Shown: positions 43,252 to 55,215, counted from the first letter of the stretch. The stretch is DNA of 64,000 nucleotides from Adiantum capillus-veneris (GCA_014529385.2 CM043965.1:13906412-13970411), one strand, 5' to 3'. Notes: a model not told the origin generated them from the letters alone. Numbers and translations: made by a program.

Positions 43252-44118
43252 TATTGCCACCTCTTCACCATCTGCATTGCAAGACAAAAAGCATCAATAC
43301 ATACCATGTACCAGGAATGGTTTGAACTTAAAGCCAATTGGAAAAGGTCTATACCATCAACTGCCTCTGGCAAATCAAAAGCCTCCAATACTGTTCAATT
43401 TGAAACAGCAGCATTAGAATATTTGCGGCTTTGTAAAATTGTCTACAATCATGAGACCTCATGACCAACATAATGCAACTTTCGCCGGAGCGTAATTATT
43501 TTTATTAGAAAATTTTATGGTTCCAAAAAGCCACACCAAATGCTGGTTTTTGATAGGTTCAAAGTTGTGAGTTAATTAGCCACTTTGTATTCTTGGTCTA
43601 GTTGAAACAAAATTCAAGCTGCTCTACAGTTATTTTATTCTACCATCGCAATGCTAGGCCTTTTTTCACTTGGGAAACAAATTATTTAAAGGCCACAAAC
43701 AAGCTACAAACTACAATGCACAAACCATGCACTGCAAAGGGTTCACCTGAAGGTGAAAATCCTCGAGGGTATCTCTTTAAGCATTTCCTTAGATTTTCAT
43801 AAGGGAGGGAAGAGCAATCAGGAGGCAAGTTTCAGTAATCCTTCAAGGATATGTTTAGAACTATATTAATATCACATACCTAACACGCGTATGCTTCCTG
43901 GCATGCTGCAGGAGCTAGAATCTTCCTCCGAAAAAGAAAACTTGAAGCCTGCATAACAAAATATGCAACAATCAGCAAAAGTGACAACTCTTCGATGAGC
44001 TGAGCCCACTTAAAATGGCACATTATTATGCATGCACCGCAATACATGCCAAGGCAGGCATTAAATATGTGAAACCTGCCTCTTCAACTGCCTTTGTACA
44101 GAACTTGTAGACCAAATC
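43252..44118 (-). pseudogene. candidate spliced-gene remnant (three exons), unidentified
   Basis: Three minus-strand blocks bounded by AG/GT splice signals join in one frame. 44118-44076 (TTTGCAG before, GGCAG/GTTTCA after) encodes DLVYKFCTKAVEEA. 43948-43880 (TTATGCAG, GTTAG/GTATGTG) encodes FKFSFSEEDSSSCSMPGSI. 43390-43305 (GAACAG, ATG/GTATGT) encodes LEAFDLPEAVDGIDLFQLAL and SNHSWYM. If the last donor is not used, the frame reads on to TAA at 43252. I do not recognise the protein. The left end may have been cut off by the LINE at 43143. The in-frame join at two introns makes this better than chance, but without homology it stays a candidate. Confidence 0.4.
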
Positions 44119-44742
44119 CTGCAAACAGTTATTGCCAGCGTATCGCCAGAATGGCTAATGAATATTTGAAGCATTAGTAGTTGGCCAATTGTAACACATA
44201 TATCATGTAAAACCAAGCCACCTCCTTCTCATGGGATACTCATTCACTGAGACATTGATCTTGCCAAAGAAAGAGGCCATGTCAGATGATTTTGACGCTT
44301 GATTGACCGATACAACGACGTGCATTTGTTGATAAAATGGCAAAATGGGCAGTAGTTGTTTGAGATTACCTCAACAGATGAGCCGAGTAGCAGAAATGAA
44401 GGCCGTGGAGAGAATGAGCTGAGGACCCAGAAGAATTGGACATGATCGAGACGCTTAGCGCTTCGCCAAGAGGAAGGTTAATGAAGGAACAGCCCAACCA
44501 TGGAAGCAGTGGATGTGAGGTGCCCCTGCTCAGTGCGCAGCTTCCAAAATAGTGGGCCACGCTAGGATTGCGTTGTAGAGCCTACAATCCAGACATTGAG
44601 CAATGTCAGCCTCTTGATACCAAGCCTGAGCCTCCAGAGTCCACTCTATACCAAGTTATAATCTTTTCATTTGGTTTCAACTTTGAAATGTGGTCTCACA
44701 ACAGTGCACCGCGGGCGTAGTCACGAGACATCCTCGACGAAC

Positions 44743-44777
<35 letters not shown>

Positions 44778-44929
44778 ATTATCGTCCACGGAGGTCAAAT
44801 ATGGCCCATGGGATCGAAAACAAAAAGATTATATGAGACCTTCTAAGTGAAAGCATTAGATACATATCAAGTAAGGACTGAGGGTCCGTTAAGAGGGTGG
44901 AAAAAAGAAACAAAACCTAGGTGGGATTG
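44119..44929. other. noncoding stretch with (GA)n, possible first exon
   Basis: A 64-codon minus-strand frame (44560-44366) ends at a good donor, TTGAG/GTAATC, but its phase does not fit the exon at 44118. It could be a leader exon of the same candidate gene. A GA run lies at 44747-44774. Otherwise I see nothing. Confidence 0.3.
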
Positions 44930-45640
44930 GGTAAGGGGATAGCCACTTTGGGAGTTCAAAAACTCTTGGATGATGGCCTTACCTCCTTGATATACTGCCC
45001 ATTTACCTTGTTTTCATGCTTCATAGACCTTTTTGAGTTCTTGTTTTTTCATCTTGAGTTGATTCATGGGAAGCCCCTTAGCAATCCAAACCTTTGTTCC
45101 CTTGAGGAGGTGGATTGGCACAATAGCCTCACCCGCTCCTCTTTTTCCTTGAAATTGAGAAGTCAATGCTCAGGTGGAGCTTGCCTATGGGTGTCATTAA
45201 TCCAAGAAATGGCTTCCGGCTTGATGTTGATTGTTTGAAACATATTGTTGAGCTTGATAATTTCTTCTTCCAGGGTATCGTTGGTGGTGCATCATGGTGA
45301 GGGAAGCCCACCAATCCGGACCTTGAAGGAGTTCTCTTCCTGAAGTTTCTATTCTCAAAGCTCCGTTGTCACACAGGTCTGCACTTTTTTAATAGTTGCA
45401 AAGTGAGCTTGGGTGACTTTGGCTTCAACTTCTTTGACTTTGTCTGTGGCAAGATTGACCATAGAGTCGAAGCATGCCTCAAGCTTGCTAAGGTGCGGTT
45501 TGAGGTCGTGATTCTCTTCCATAAGCTAATCAACAACTCTTTGAAGCTCTCCAATTCGGTTGCTTTTGCTCGGTGCTGCTACAAAGGCTGCAAAACTTGG
45601 CCGACTCCTCGTAGTAACCTTTGGGGTATTCATGATGAGA
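44930..45640 (-). pseudogene. LINE ORF1-like protein remnant
   Basis: From ATG near 45635 the minus strand reads MMNTPKVTTRSRPSFAAFVA. After a TAG that interrupts the frame come a helical block (ENHDLKPHLSKLEACFDSMV, KVKEVEAKVTQAHFATIKKV) and, after a small shift, RIGGLP-type and EEEIIKLNNMFQTINIKPEA blocks. A coiled coil followed by an RIGGL/RICGL strand matches the architecture of 6709-7353. Endonuclease and RT are absent. Confidence 0.45.
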
Positions 45641-45909
45641 CTTTGGCTCCAGTGTGACCCCATTTTAAACCAAGCGTTAACAGAGCCTCAACTTGGCAGT
45701 TGAGGCTCGCCAGGGTGCCTCGTGAGGCTCACTCTTTGAAATTTTGTGATGCTCGCACAATTTTTTCCACAGCTTCGTACAAGGCCATGAGTTCAAGGGC
45801 TAGGCTGCGAGAGATTCAAGGCTTGCAAGAGCTTTGACATGAGAAATTCGAGGGCTTGCGAGGCTGGACAGTGTAAGAAGGGGCTATGATGTTGCCACGA
45901 GATTCAGGG

Positions 45910-45947
<38 letters not shown>

Positions 45948-46245
45948 CTTGACATTGCATCGAGTCAGTGCAAGAAAAAAATCACGGTCTAGTGTATTTT
46001 AACTGGCTGAAATTGTAAAATCCTAGTTTGATTTGGAGCTTGCCTTTAAGAAAACCAAAAAAATTGCATAAGTTTTAGTGGCATTACCGGGAAAAGCTTC
46101 AACTTTTGATCTAGAAATCGGGATAATTTCAAGTTTGCCCTTTCACCATTAAGAAAAAATGTGCTTTTCTAGCCCTGCATCGAGTAACTCAAGGATGCAT
46201 ACATGAACAAAAGACTCCCTTAAATCTATCATACTGTAGTAGAAG
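45641..46245. other. spacer with GAGGCTCG-type repeats and (GA)n
   Basis: Loose repeats of GAGGCT(C/T)(G/A)C (45685-45750) and GGCTTGCGAG-type words come before a GA run at 45914-45946. No gene is visible. Confidence 0.5.
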
Positions 46246-46917
46246 ACAAAACACTAAAGGAAACCACCTTCACTAAGTATGCTCAATAAGTAAAGGCTCA
46301 AATGAGATGCATAACTTTGACAATAGCTAACTCCTTAGGTGATAGTTGGCTCACCCTTATGCAAATCATTTGGTGTCATGTTAAGAAACTTAAATCATTT
46401 GGTGTCATGATAAGAAACTTAAATCATAATAATGTCAAAGGCATGGCCTTAGAAGAAGGGATACCTTGGTTTCACAATAAATTATAGTTAAATTTACCAT
46501 TCACGTTCAAGACAAGTAGACCTCACTTAATATGAATGGCGTTGGCACATGGTTAAAAAAAGTATTCATAAAATGTGCTTGTTATTCAAAGAAAACATTA
46601 AAGGAAACCACCGTCACTAAGTATGTTCAATAAGTAAAGGCTCAAATGAGATGCATAAATTTGACAATAGCTAACTCCTTAGGTGATAGTTGGCTCACCC
46701 TTTATGCAAATCATTTTGTGTCATGATAAGAAACTTAAATCATAATAATGTCACGGCATGGCCTTAGAAGAAGGGATACCTTGGTTTTACAATAAATTAT
46801 AGTTAAATTTACCATCCACATTCAAGACGGGACAATGACAAGTAGACCTCACTTAATATGAATGGCGTTGGCACATGGTTAAAAAAAGTATTCATAAAAT
46901 GTGCTTGTTATTCAAAA
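46246..46917. repeat. ~340-bp tandem duplication
   Basis: ACAAAACACTAAAGGAAACC at about 46246 and AGAAAACATTAAAGGAAACC at about 46588 start two copies that run in step to AATGTGCTTGTTATTCAAA at 46578 and 46916. Copy 1 also has an internal ~31-base duplication (AAATCATTTGGTGTCATG at 46363 and 46394). Copy 2 has a 14-base insertion (GACGGGACAATGAC region, 46827). Confidence 0.9.
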
Positions 46918-47337
46918 TAACAATAAATTCTTTTTTATTGTGATACAATTTCTCTTATAGAGTAATCTGATTCATTTTATGTATTGAACAATATGAGGCA
47001 CTTGTTGATATGGTAAAAGTTGTATATCTTAAATGCAAAGTATGATCCTCTTGGGTCAATAAGTGTGATTATATACTCTCGCATTTCTCTTGAGCTGGCT
47101 TTTCTACTCACTACTCAAGCCCAAGTGACAAGGGTTTGCATGTCATTCTTGTCTTGAGAACAGAGACCAAGTTTTGGTCTATATCTGTACTTTTTGTTGG
47201 ATATAAAGGGCCAATGCATCTGTTTGTATCTGATCAGCCACCCAATTTGCTAACATGACTAATTTTATTCATTATCTCTATTCATGACAAAATAAAGGAG
47301 CTACAATGGTTGTAGGAAGCTCCACCTACATACTATG

Positions 47338-47405
<68 letters not shown>

Positions 47406-48155
47406 CCAAAAGACAACAAAAGTCATACCAAAACAAGGCAAGCTTCACACACCGTTAAACACATTATGAAAGTACGGATACCAAAAGAATACAGAAACAC
47501 TTAGAAACAATGTGTGCATGCACACTCCCTTCCCCCCTCCCCCCCAAAAAAAGAAACAAACAACGAACGATAAACAAAGGAAGATAGTTTAGACAAGCAA
47601 ATAGAATAGACCCAACAATAACAAAGCAAGAGAAAGAAGATAAATCTAGCAAGGGAAAAAAAAGGCGTAAGTGCACACAAGGGCTCTACAAGTAGGTAGA
47701 CCAAAGAACTATGGTAGGTAGCAATGTCCCCAGCATTGGGAAACTGTGATGTTGGCACTAGTTGTGTCATTAGCAACGATAGAAACTTTTGAAGTCTCCT
47801 TGACTCTTGGACTTTGCTTGAAAAGAATGGCAAGGACAACACCATGCAACAAGTGGTAGTAGCAAGGGAGATGAGGCAACCTCCATAGGCAATGCAAACG
47901 GTGAGCGCAAATGGGGAACTGGCTATCCAATATCATGAAGAGCACATTGCATGTGACCAACTATGCTATCCATGACAAGCAATAATTGCAACCCTAAGGT
48001 GGGTAGGGCAAGGGTGACCGGCTACAACACTAAGGCGAGCAAGGTGAGGGTGACCCGTTGCAACAAGAAGGGAGTACTGATCAGGTTGACGTACATGTGG
48101 CTTACGGTAAAATTCCTTGAGTGGCGCAACTCCATGGTGTAGAGTTCAAAGTGCC

Positions 48156-48192
<37 letters not shown>

Positions 48193-48589
48193 ACGCGCGC
48201 GCATATGTATGCTTTCAATTTTTGCAAGCATTTTGTATTATAGCCGACCCATTAGGGGAAGTTTGAGGTCTCTTTTTTGCCTTTTAACGTTTAAAGAGAG
48301 AGTGCTCTAAGCCAATGAGGGGAGGGTTTCTGTTACGAAATCTTCTTTTTGAAAATTGCATTTGATTTTCTTATATGAATTTTGTTTGAGTCATAATCTG
48401 AGGTAACTTTTAAGTACATGTTCCTTTTACCTCAAAAAGGTCTCTTTCATTGACCCAAAAGATTTTTTGAATCTTCTCACAATATTCTTTTCCCTCCTTT
48501 TCCCATCCCTCTTTGTCTCACCTCCCCTTCCCTCCTCTTCTTGTTGTCCTCTCTTCACCCTCATCTATTTTGTATCCTATTCTCCTTAA
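46918..48589. other. noncoding region with microsatellites
   Basis: It holds a compound (CT)n(CA)n at 47341-47402 and (GT)n at 48158-48190. The minus-strand frames at 47464-47960 are short, overlapping and motif-free. I see no gene. Confidence 0.5.
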
Positions 48590-49525
48590 GCAATGGAGTC
48601 CGCCCGATCCAAACACCCTAGCACATCCATTGAATCCATCCCACTTATGCCACAATAGGTGAGCACAACCCATGGATCCCAATATCTATAACCAAGGGTA
48701 GTTGGATTATAATGCAACAGAGCAGGAGAAGAAAAGCCTCATCCAAGAACCCATTGTTGCCTTGTTGAAAAGGGAGAGTGAGACTTCCGACTTGTTGGAG
48801 CTAAGAAGACAACGAAAGAGGTTTTGGTGCAACATGTTTACATGCAGAAGGAGCTTCACCTACAACCTAAAAGCTCAAATCTTCCTTTGCGTAGAGCTCA
48901 TTGTAAGTGTTTCACACTTCTCTTCTTGTTTGTGGTTCTCTTCCTATTTGTTGTTCAGATGTACACATTAGCTTATCTTATATACTTGATTGTTATAATT
49001 TTGGTTTGTGGTTCTCTACTATGTTTGTGGTTCTCTAGATGATTGTTATAATTTCGGTTTGTGGTTCTCTACTATGCTCATTACAGACTTGTATCCCTCA
49101 AGCGTAGAGTAATGACAACCAGTGGAGTGTGCCATATATATTTTAGATGTTTGGAATGGATCCATTGTGAAGAGCTTTACAAAGGGAGAACACATAGTTC
49201 TCTGGCAAAAAAATGGATATTCTTTTATGACCATTTTTATGTCCCATCAAAATCTATGAAGGATTGGGGCATTGTCACCAAGGTTGCATTGCCTAGTTTC
49301 AAAAGTGGAGAGTGGCCATTGCCAAGCTTAATAACAAGTGAAAGCTATAGGTGCAAGATCTTTTATGAGATCCAAAAATGTATAAAGGCCAACATTTCAA
49401 GCAAGTTGAACAATGTTTCATTTTTTATGCCCATCATTTACTTTGTGGATTTCTTTGCAAAGGTTGATGTGAAAGTCTCTAGAATAAAGATGTCGGTGAA
49501 GTGCTTAGATATTGAAGATGTGTAA
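48590..49525 (+). pseudogene. unidentified coding-like stretch
   Basis: The start at 48594 reads MESARSKHPSTSIESIPLMP and stops. A second block (48702-48900) reads EQEKKSLIQEPIVALLKRES and LLELRRQRKRFWCNMFTCRR and ends at a possible donor, CATT/GTAAGTG. A third, 49085-49525, reads KKWIFFYDHFYVPSKSMKDW and KWPL-like and SESYRCKIFYEIQKCIKANI to a stop at 49525. The blocks have amino-acid composition like real protein, but I recognise no domain. It may be a decayed gene or an unknown transposon ORF. Confidence 0.3.
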
Positions 49526-50633
49526 GAATTTTTGGATGAGAGTTGGAGTCAAAAACAATGAATGGAGTCCTTTGCAAAGTGCAATCTGGCTCCATTACCT
49601 ATAAATACATGATCCATACCTAAAACTTCATTATTTCATTTATTTTTTAGTCGATGGCATCATGGGGGGGGACTTGGTTCCTTTAGATCAAAACATGGAT
49701 GATATCAATGAGAACCCCATTTAAGACATTGATGTATGGATGCACAATGAACACTTGGCAAAAATATGGATTGCAGGTCTCGAGGAGGATTGAGAAAAAA
49801 AATTTATGCCTAGAAGTGTCAAAAGGGATAGTACATCTTCTTCCAAGCTAAAGCCTGCCAAAGCCTATGCAAATTCTATCAAACTGGCATTTTATACAAA
49901 TGTTGGTTGTCTCTTCTTATAGAAAATTGACAATTTGTACATTTCCATATCAACGACAAATGACATTTTGGTTCAAATGTCTCCATTTTTATTTGATTTA
50001 TTGTTCAAATGTATTCTTTGATGTCTTATTTGTTTTTTATTATTAAGATGTCTTATCTTGTTTGATGTCGATGTTATCAATATTGTATGCCTTCACAAAA
50101 CTATAAATAGGCCAACCCAATATAGGTTTATCACCCTTTCTCCTCTTCCTCTTCTTGTAGCAATAGGTCAAGGGATATGGGTTAGGATTCTGGCTCCACT
50201 TCCTCATTTCTTGTGAGCAAGAAGGAGAAGAGAAAGGGAGAAAAACCCATGAAAATGAGAAGGAAGAGGTGGAAGACACCCTGCACCAGTTTTCATTATC
50301 TCCACTTACATGACAGAACTCCCATCATGGTTGGCAGATTTCTTAGGCCCTTTTATGGGTAGGGTTGGAGGATGGCATGGATTATGGATTGGGCCTTGAC
50401 ATGCTGCTGTCAACACATTTGGAGTATGAAAAACATACAAAGACAAATGCAAGGGATACCACAATTGTAGCAGAAATTGAAACATTATATTGGGAGCTAC
50501 ATGAGAGATGGAGCCAGTGAAAGTTGTAAAATTTACATCATACTCTCAAGGAGAGAATTTGTAGCTTTTTCTCTTTACAAAAAATAATGAGTATGTAATG
50601 GTTTCTCTTTACAAAATACTCACAAGGAGGGAG
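49526..50633. other. A/T-rich stretch without a recognisable gene
   Basis: Only short frames are present. A purine-rich block at 50220-50275 (GAAGGAGAAGAGAAAGGGAG) gives low-complexity frames on both strands. Confidence 0.4.
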
Positions 50634-50712
50634 TATGTAATGTTCTCAAGTAGATAGTATGTAATGTTCTCAAGTAGATAGTATGTAATGTTCTCAAGTA
50701 GAGAGTATGTCA
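50634..50712. repeat. 24-bp minisatellite
   Basis: The unit AGTATGTAATGTTCTCAAGT plus AGAT is repeated about three times, with partial copies at both ends. Confidence 0.9.
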
Positions 50713-50749
50713 AGTAGAATATGTATTGCTTTGCTATTTACAAAATTTT

Positions 50750-51085
50750 GCTTCACAAAATACTTTTGGGGAGTTATGGGAGTCCTAGGACTCTTTCTTG
50801 TGCTAGCTTCATATGTTTTCCTTGGGATCTTAGGCTCTGTCTCCTTGACTGTCTTTATCTATTTCTCTTCCTCCTTGGGCTTTGGTTATTCAAATGTCTA
50901 CTTCTTCTGATCCTCTTTGGCATGTGTTTGTGTTTTTTTGGGGATCTTTCTCGGGGAAACATGATTATTTGCCTTCTTTGGAACCTCCTTGGGCTTCTCG
51001 TCCTCTGCCTTTGCTGTTTTGTGTGGTTCCTCCTTGACCTCTGTTCCTTGCTTCTTGCTTTGGCTTCTGTGTCCATTTGGGGGCT
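50750..51085 (-). pseudogene. Lys/Pro/Glu-rich coding-like remnant
   Basis: One minus-strand frame reads SQSKKQGTEVKEEPHKTAKA, EDEKPKEVPKKANNHVSPRK and IPKKTQTHAKEDQKK. After three stops it goes on with PKPKEEEK and KTVKETEPKIPRKTYEASTR. The composition is like a disordered tail of a nuclear or chromatin protein. Low-complexity purine-rich DNA can produce this by chance, so the call is weak. It lies downstream, in the same direction, of the candidate exons at 51434-52330. Confidence 0.25.
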
Positions 51086-51433
51086 TGGGTGTTGATGTGG
51101 CTAGTGGTATCTAGACACTCACCATATATCTAATCAACTTTGCCCTTACCCACCAAACACGGTTGTCGGTGTAGGAATTCCTATTGATCTAGCAAAGAAA
51201 GATTAGTGTGTGGGCTTAATAGCAATAGCTTACCCTATTTATATGGTCAAATGCTTACCATAATAGTCTTTTTTGGGTTGCAATAGGTGTAGTCAACCAC
51301 TAGCTTGACATTTGTTATCACTCTCCATCCACATGAGAAAGCCTCCTCCTGCAAGGGTGGCTACACAAATAGAAGGGGCAGAAAAAAAACACAATTTTAA
51401 GCTCAATTTACTTACAACCTAGCAGTACCATAC

Positions 51434-51800
51434 CTTCACATTTAAGATGTGCATGTCATCCATGAGCTTTGTGATAGGAGGACGTTGCTCAATTGCCTCT
51501 ATCAGCCTTGAGGCAACTCTATTTAGAAAGATCCAAAGCATTGTTACAAAATAACTGAAAGTGGGAACACTGGCTAAAGTATTGGATAGTTTACATCCTA
51601 GCCATTCCATGGTGGCCCTCGAGAGAGTTCAATTGAAACATGTTTTATCAGTGATATCAATTGCTGTAAGACACCAGTGAGAGCTATGGAAAGACCACTG
51701 GACACTGTCAAAAGCCTCCAAGATAAAATATGAAAATAACATAGGGTTGCAGTGAACATACCTCTCATGGTAGAGGCAGAGAAGGAGTTCACAAGTCTCA
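51434..51800 (-). pseudogene. candidate exons of an unidentified gene
   Basis: 51518-51434 (AAATAG before, GTGAAG/GTATGG after) encodes ASRLIEAIEQRPPITKLMDD plus HILNVK. A block at about 51710-51610 after TTTTGACAG encodes SSGLSIALTGVLQQLISLIK. A 43-base block near 51800-51765 with donor GAGAG/GTATGTT encodes LRLVNSFSASTMR. The phases were not shown to join. I do not recognise the protein. Confidence 0.25.
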
Positions 51801-51847
51801 AAATCTATATTGGCTAGCTAGTTCCTTATGTCAAAATCAGACCTCAA

Positions 51848-51848
<1 letters not shown>

Positions 51849-51918
<70 letters not shown>
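51849..51918. repeat. (GA)n microsatellite, ~70 bases
   Basis: An uninterrupted AG run, the longest dinucleotide run in the window. Confidence 0.95.
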
Positions 51919-51921
<3 letters not shown>

Positions 51922-52060
51922 TTAGGTCAACATGTCCACTTTCTGTTGGACATCTAACTTATAGTCATGCATCAATAATCTACAAAGAAATTCAAAGAAC
52001 ACTTATTGATTATGAAAAATCCACAAAAACACATATAAAATGTTGATGGTTAGGTAAACC

Positions 52061-52330
52061 TCAAGGATGCAAGAATAATAAGGTCATTGATCTCTCTTTG
52101 CCATTCTTTGAGGATGTCAACACACTCAGCATCCATGGTAATATAATTTGTTCTTTGAAGAAGGTCATCCTCTGAGAAAGTAGCCACCAAGAAGCCTGCA
52201 TTCTTGATGGGGGTATGTAGAGAATGTTGAAGGTTTTCTCATCTTTCAGAGGTATGGGTTCAAGATTTTTGATGAGAATCTGTACCTTAATCTCATCAAG
52301 ATAATCATATCCTTGTCTCGGGGGGTGCAC
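52061..52330 (-). pseudogene. unidentified coding-like block
   Basis: The minus strand reads HPPRQGYDYLDEIKVQILIK and NLEPIPLKDEKTFNILYIPP and, after a one-base shift, NAGFLVATFSEDDLLQRTNY and DAECVDILKEWQREINDLI. Its composition is that of a globular protein. No family is recognised. It may belong with the exons at 51434-51800. Confidence 0.35.
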
Positions 52331-52529
52331 TATGTAATCATGTTAATGTATAACGTGAGTTTGATAGGAGGGGTTTTACAATTCACAAATTTTAGGTAAT
52401 TTAATAAAGATACATTAACATAAGGGTTTTTTAATTCAATTTTGAAAAAAATGCCTAAAGTAAGGGGTCATTTTATTGATTCAGACATGTTAAAAGAGGG
52501 TTTTTTTAAATACCCCACGAACACACGTT

Positions 52530-52611
52530 ATATAAGGAGTTACTGAACAATGAACCCCCAAGATCCTTGTCCATAAATGTGACCCTGTGAGAGTGGGTTG
52601 CACATATATAT
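52530..52611 (-). pseudogene. CENH3-like histone fold, C-terminal piece
   Basis: Read on the minus strand from 52607, the frame gives ICATHSHRVTFMDKDLG. This corresponds to the LCAIHAKRVTxMxKD segment of H3 and CENH3 (end of helix 2, loop 2, start of helix 3). After KDL the match is lost. The upstream part of the fold is at 63766-63728, on the far side of element G. The four bases 52608-52611 (ATAT) are the target copy. Confidence 0.7.
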
Positions 52612-55212
52612 TGATAGCCGTTTTTCGGCTCTTCGTAATTGCCATAGTGAGTTAACCCACCCTACCAAAATCATCCAAACACTGTGGCTATCCCTACCAT
52701 TTCACTGTATATAGGTGTGTGTCAGTTAGGGGACTTTTCCCATATCTTCTTAAAAACCCTCAGCTAGCTAGTCACTAGGCTAGTTGAGCCAAAAAAATAT
52801 AAAAATATAAAAAATATAAGTATATTATGTCCCATTTGTGTGTAAATATTTCATTGTATATAGGGCCTAAATAAAATGATTTTTCATAATTATTTTGGTA
52901 TTTATTTAAATATTTCTACCTATGCTGTGTTATTTATGCTATGTACATTGACTCACCATTACCATATTTTTTCTTACCATTTTGCATACTCTTTATTCCA
53001 TATAAAAATAATTTCATGCAAGCTTCTCTTATTTTGGGTGTAACTCCATCCCAACAAAAATCCAAAAAAACTAGTTTTATTTATGTGTATATTTTTTCAC
53101 TATTGTGATTTTTCTTTCCTACATCTATTCTCTTTTACTCTCATAAATTAGAACACCAAAAATATTCATCTTCTTATGGTGGAATTATAATGAGAGAGAT
53201 ATATTTTGACCCCTTTATATTTTTTTCCACCTATATTATTTATATTTGACATGTACATATTTTTTTAGACCTTTCAATATTTGATTTTTTTAGTTATACT
53301 ATTCACTTATATCATGATCTCAACAATATCTTCAATTATAGACCTACCAAATAAGGTCAAGGGTATGTGGAATGCATGCATGCACCATGGGGAGCTCACT
53401 CTTGGAGGTATTCAAAAGAATCATCCAAAGAAGGACCTCACAAGGACCTTGTGCAGTGGAAAAAATAGTCAATTTTGCTGAATTTTTAAAGATTACATGC
53501 TCCCCTAATTTGAAAAGGTGATACACACAAAAGTTGTAGCTCGTGAGCTGAAACTTCACCTCAAATTTTTTCATTTTTTTTTGAGCTACGAGCTGTGAGT
53601 TATGATTTTATTGGTGGACCCCAGTTTGCCCATGCTATGCAGCCACACTCCCTCTTCCACTTTATCATTTTCCTCTTTCACACACACTCCTCCCTCTCCT
53701 TCTCACTCCCAAACCTGCAACTCCCATGTCCTAATTCACCCTCTTCACCATTGCCACTTCTCTCACACCTCCATAGCCTTCATCCTCCATTTCTACACCC
53801 TAGGTGTCCCCCTTTCTTTCTACATATATGTCCATATTACCATACTCTCTTCAGCTTTGTAAAGAACTTCAAAAAATCAGCAAAAATCCAAGGATAACCT
53901 CTGCAAATGAAGGCTTTTATCATGAATTTTCCAAGGTTTGAAGATAACATAGCTTCATCGACACGCGCTACTTCGCCATGCTGACCGCTTCTTCTTCCGG
54001 TGCTGTAAAGAGGTGAATGTCAACTTCTCCAAAGCTTCAACCTCTCTTTACAAACTCATCCCTTCTCTAACTTTTCTCATCATATATCTCACCATTTGGT
54101 GAATGATTTTGTAAATATTTTTTAGTGATAATTACTAACTACTAACCACTAACCTTATTGTAAAATGCACCCTCTACTAGAGTAGGCCCTCCCAAATTAT
54201 TCACCCAATCCCTCTCTCCTTTCATCCTCAATAATTCTCTTCCCTTGAGCCCACATCCATGTGACTCAAAGGACAAGAGAGACCCACCCTCATCAAAAAA
54301 AATAAAAATATGTATAATCTTTTATTCCTTCAAATAAACTTGATTAGGCTTAATCCTAATCGGGGCTTCTAAAACCTATAAATAGAGCCCTTCTCTCCCT
54401 TGTAAATCATCACATGATCACACTACACCACACCATTCTCAACACATAAGACACCACTCTTCAAGCCTAGTTGTGTAGATTGTGCATTGTGAGTGCTCTA
54501 TTCCATCACTACACATAGGTGCATGGAGAAGCTTGAAGTTAGTTATGCCATCTAGAGGAGTGGAGTGATACCATACTCTTCACCACACTTGTAGCCTACT
54601 CTTGTCCATAAATAAGATTCATAGTTTTGGGTGCAATTGTATGCTGCAACTACGACTCTTCTCTCCAAATTGACTTGATAAGTTGGCTCATGAGGTGGTT
54701 GAAGGTATATTGTCCTTGAAGTTTGTTGTGCCATTTCATGCTTGGTGGTTTGAGGACTTGTTGAATTGTTTGCCGAAAAGGTAAATTGTAAGAGGGTGCT
54801 CGGTGAGAGGGCTCCCGTGACCCTAAGACAATTTGTGTATTGGCAACAAGGTCAAGTTTTGTGTTGTCTCTCTATTTCTCATCAAGCTTTGTGTGCATCT
54901 AGTCTTTAAGGCTAAGACTGAGTTGCTCAAGTTGATTTGTGCTCTTTATCTCTCTCTGGCATGGTGAATGTTTGTGTTTGGTGTGTGTGGCTATCTTGCA
55001 TTCCCCTCTCTTTGTGTGTTTGAGTACAAGGAGATATCACGTGCGTCCTAGTTCGCATCTACAACTAGGTGGTGCCCCTTTTCTTGTTTGGTTTCTGGCT
55101 ATGGGTTGTTGTTGTCTCTGATTTTGCTTGCCCCGGCCCCAATTAAGCAGCACGGGAGCCTTGAAGGGTGTTTAGAGGCCGCTCTTCTTGTTGCCCGCCC
55201 CGGACCGCCTCA
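52612..55212 (+). repeat. 5' LTR of element G (2601 bp)
   Basis: It matches 61125-63727 throughout with a few per cent differences by eye. It contains a TATA box, short C/T-rich tracts and a 100-codon open frame (53595-53897) that is not supported as a gene. Confidence 0.95.
54377..54384 (+). promoter_or_regulatory. TATA box of the element G 5' LTR
   Basis: TATAAATA in the context CCTATAAATAGAGCCC. Transcription would be expected to start about 30 bases downstream, near 54410, in a CT-rich, A-containing stretch. The same box is at 62890-62897 in the 3' LTR. Confidence 0.7.
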
Positions 55213-55215
55213 AAT

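Noticed and set aside
50721-51095. 124-codon hydrophobic plus-strand frame, like a membrane protein
   Set aside because: It is the complement of a purine-rich block; Leu, Cys and Phe dominate because of C/T-rich DNA. The opposite strand gives a more protein-like but stop-containing frame.
53595-53897. 100-codon frame present in both LTRs of element G (also 62108-62410)
   Set aside because: It is conserved only because the LTRs are copies of each other. The frame is Pro/His/Ser/Leu-rich from a C/T-rich tract and lies upstream of the TATA box.
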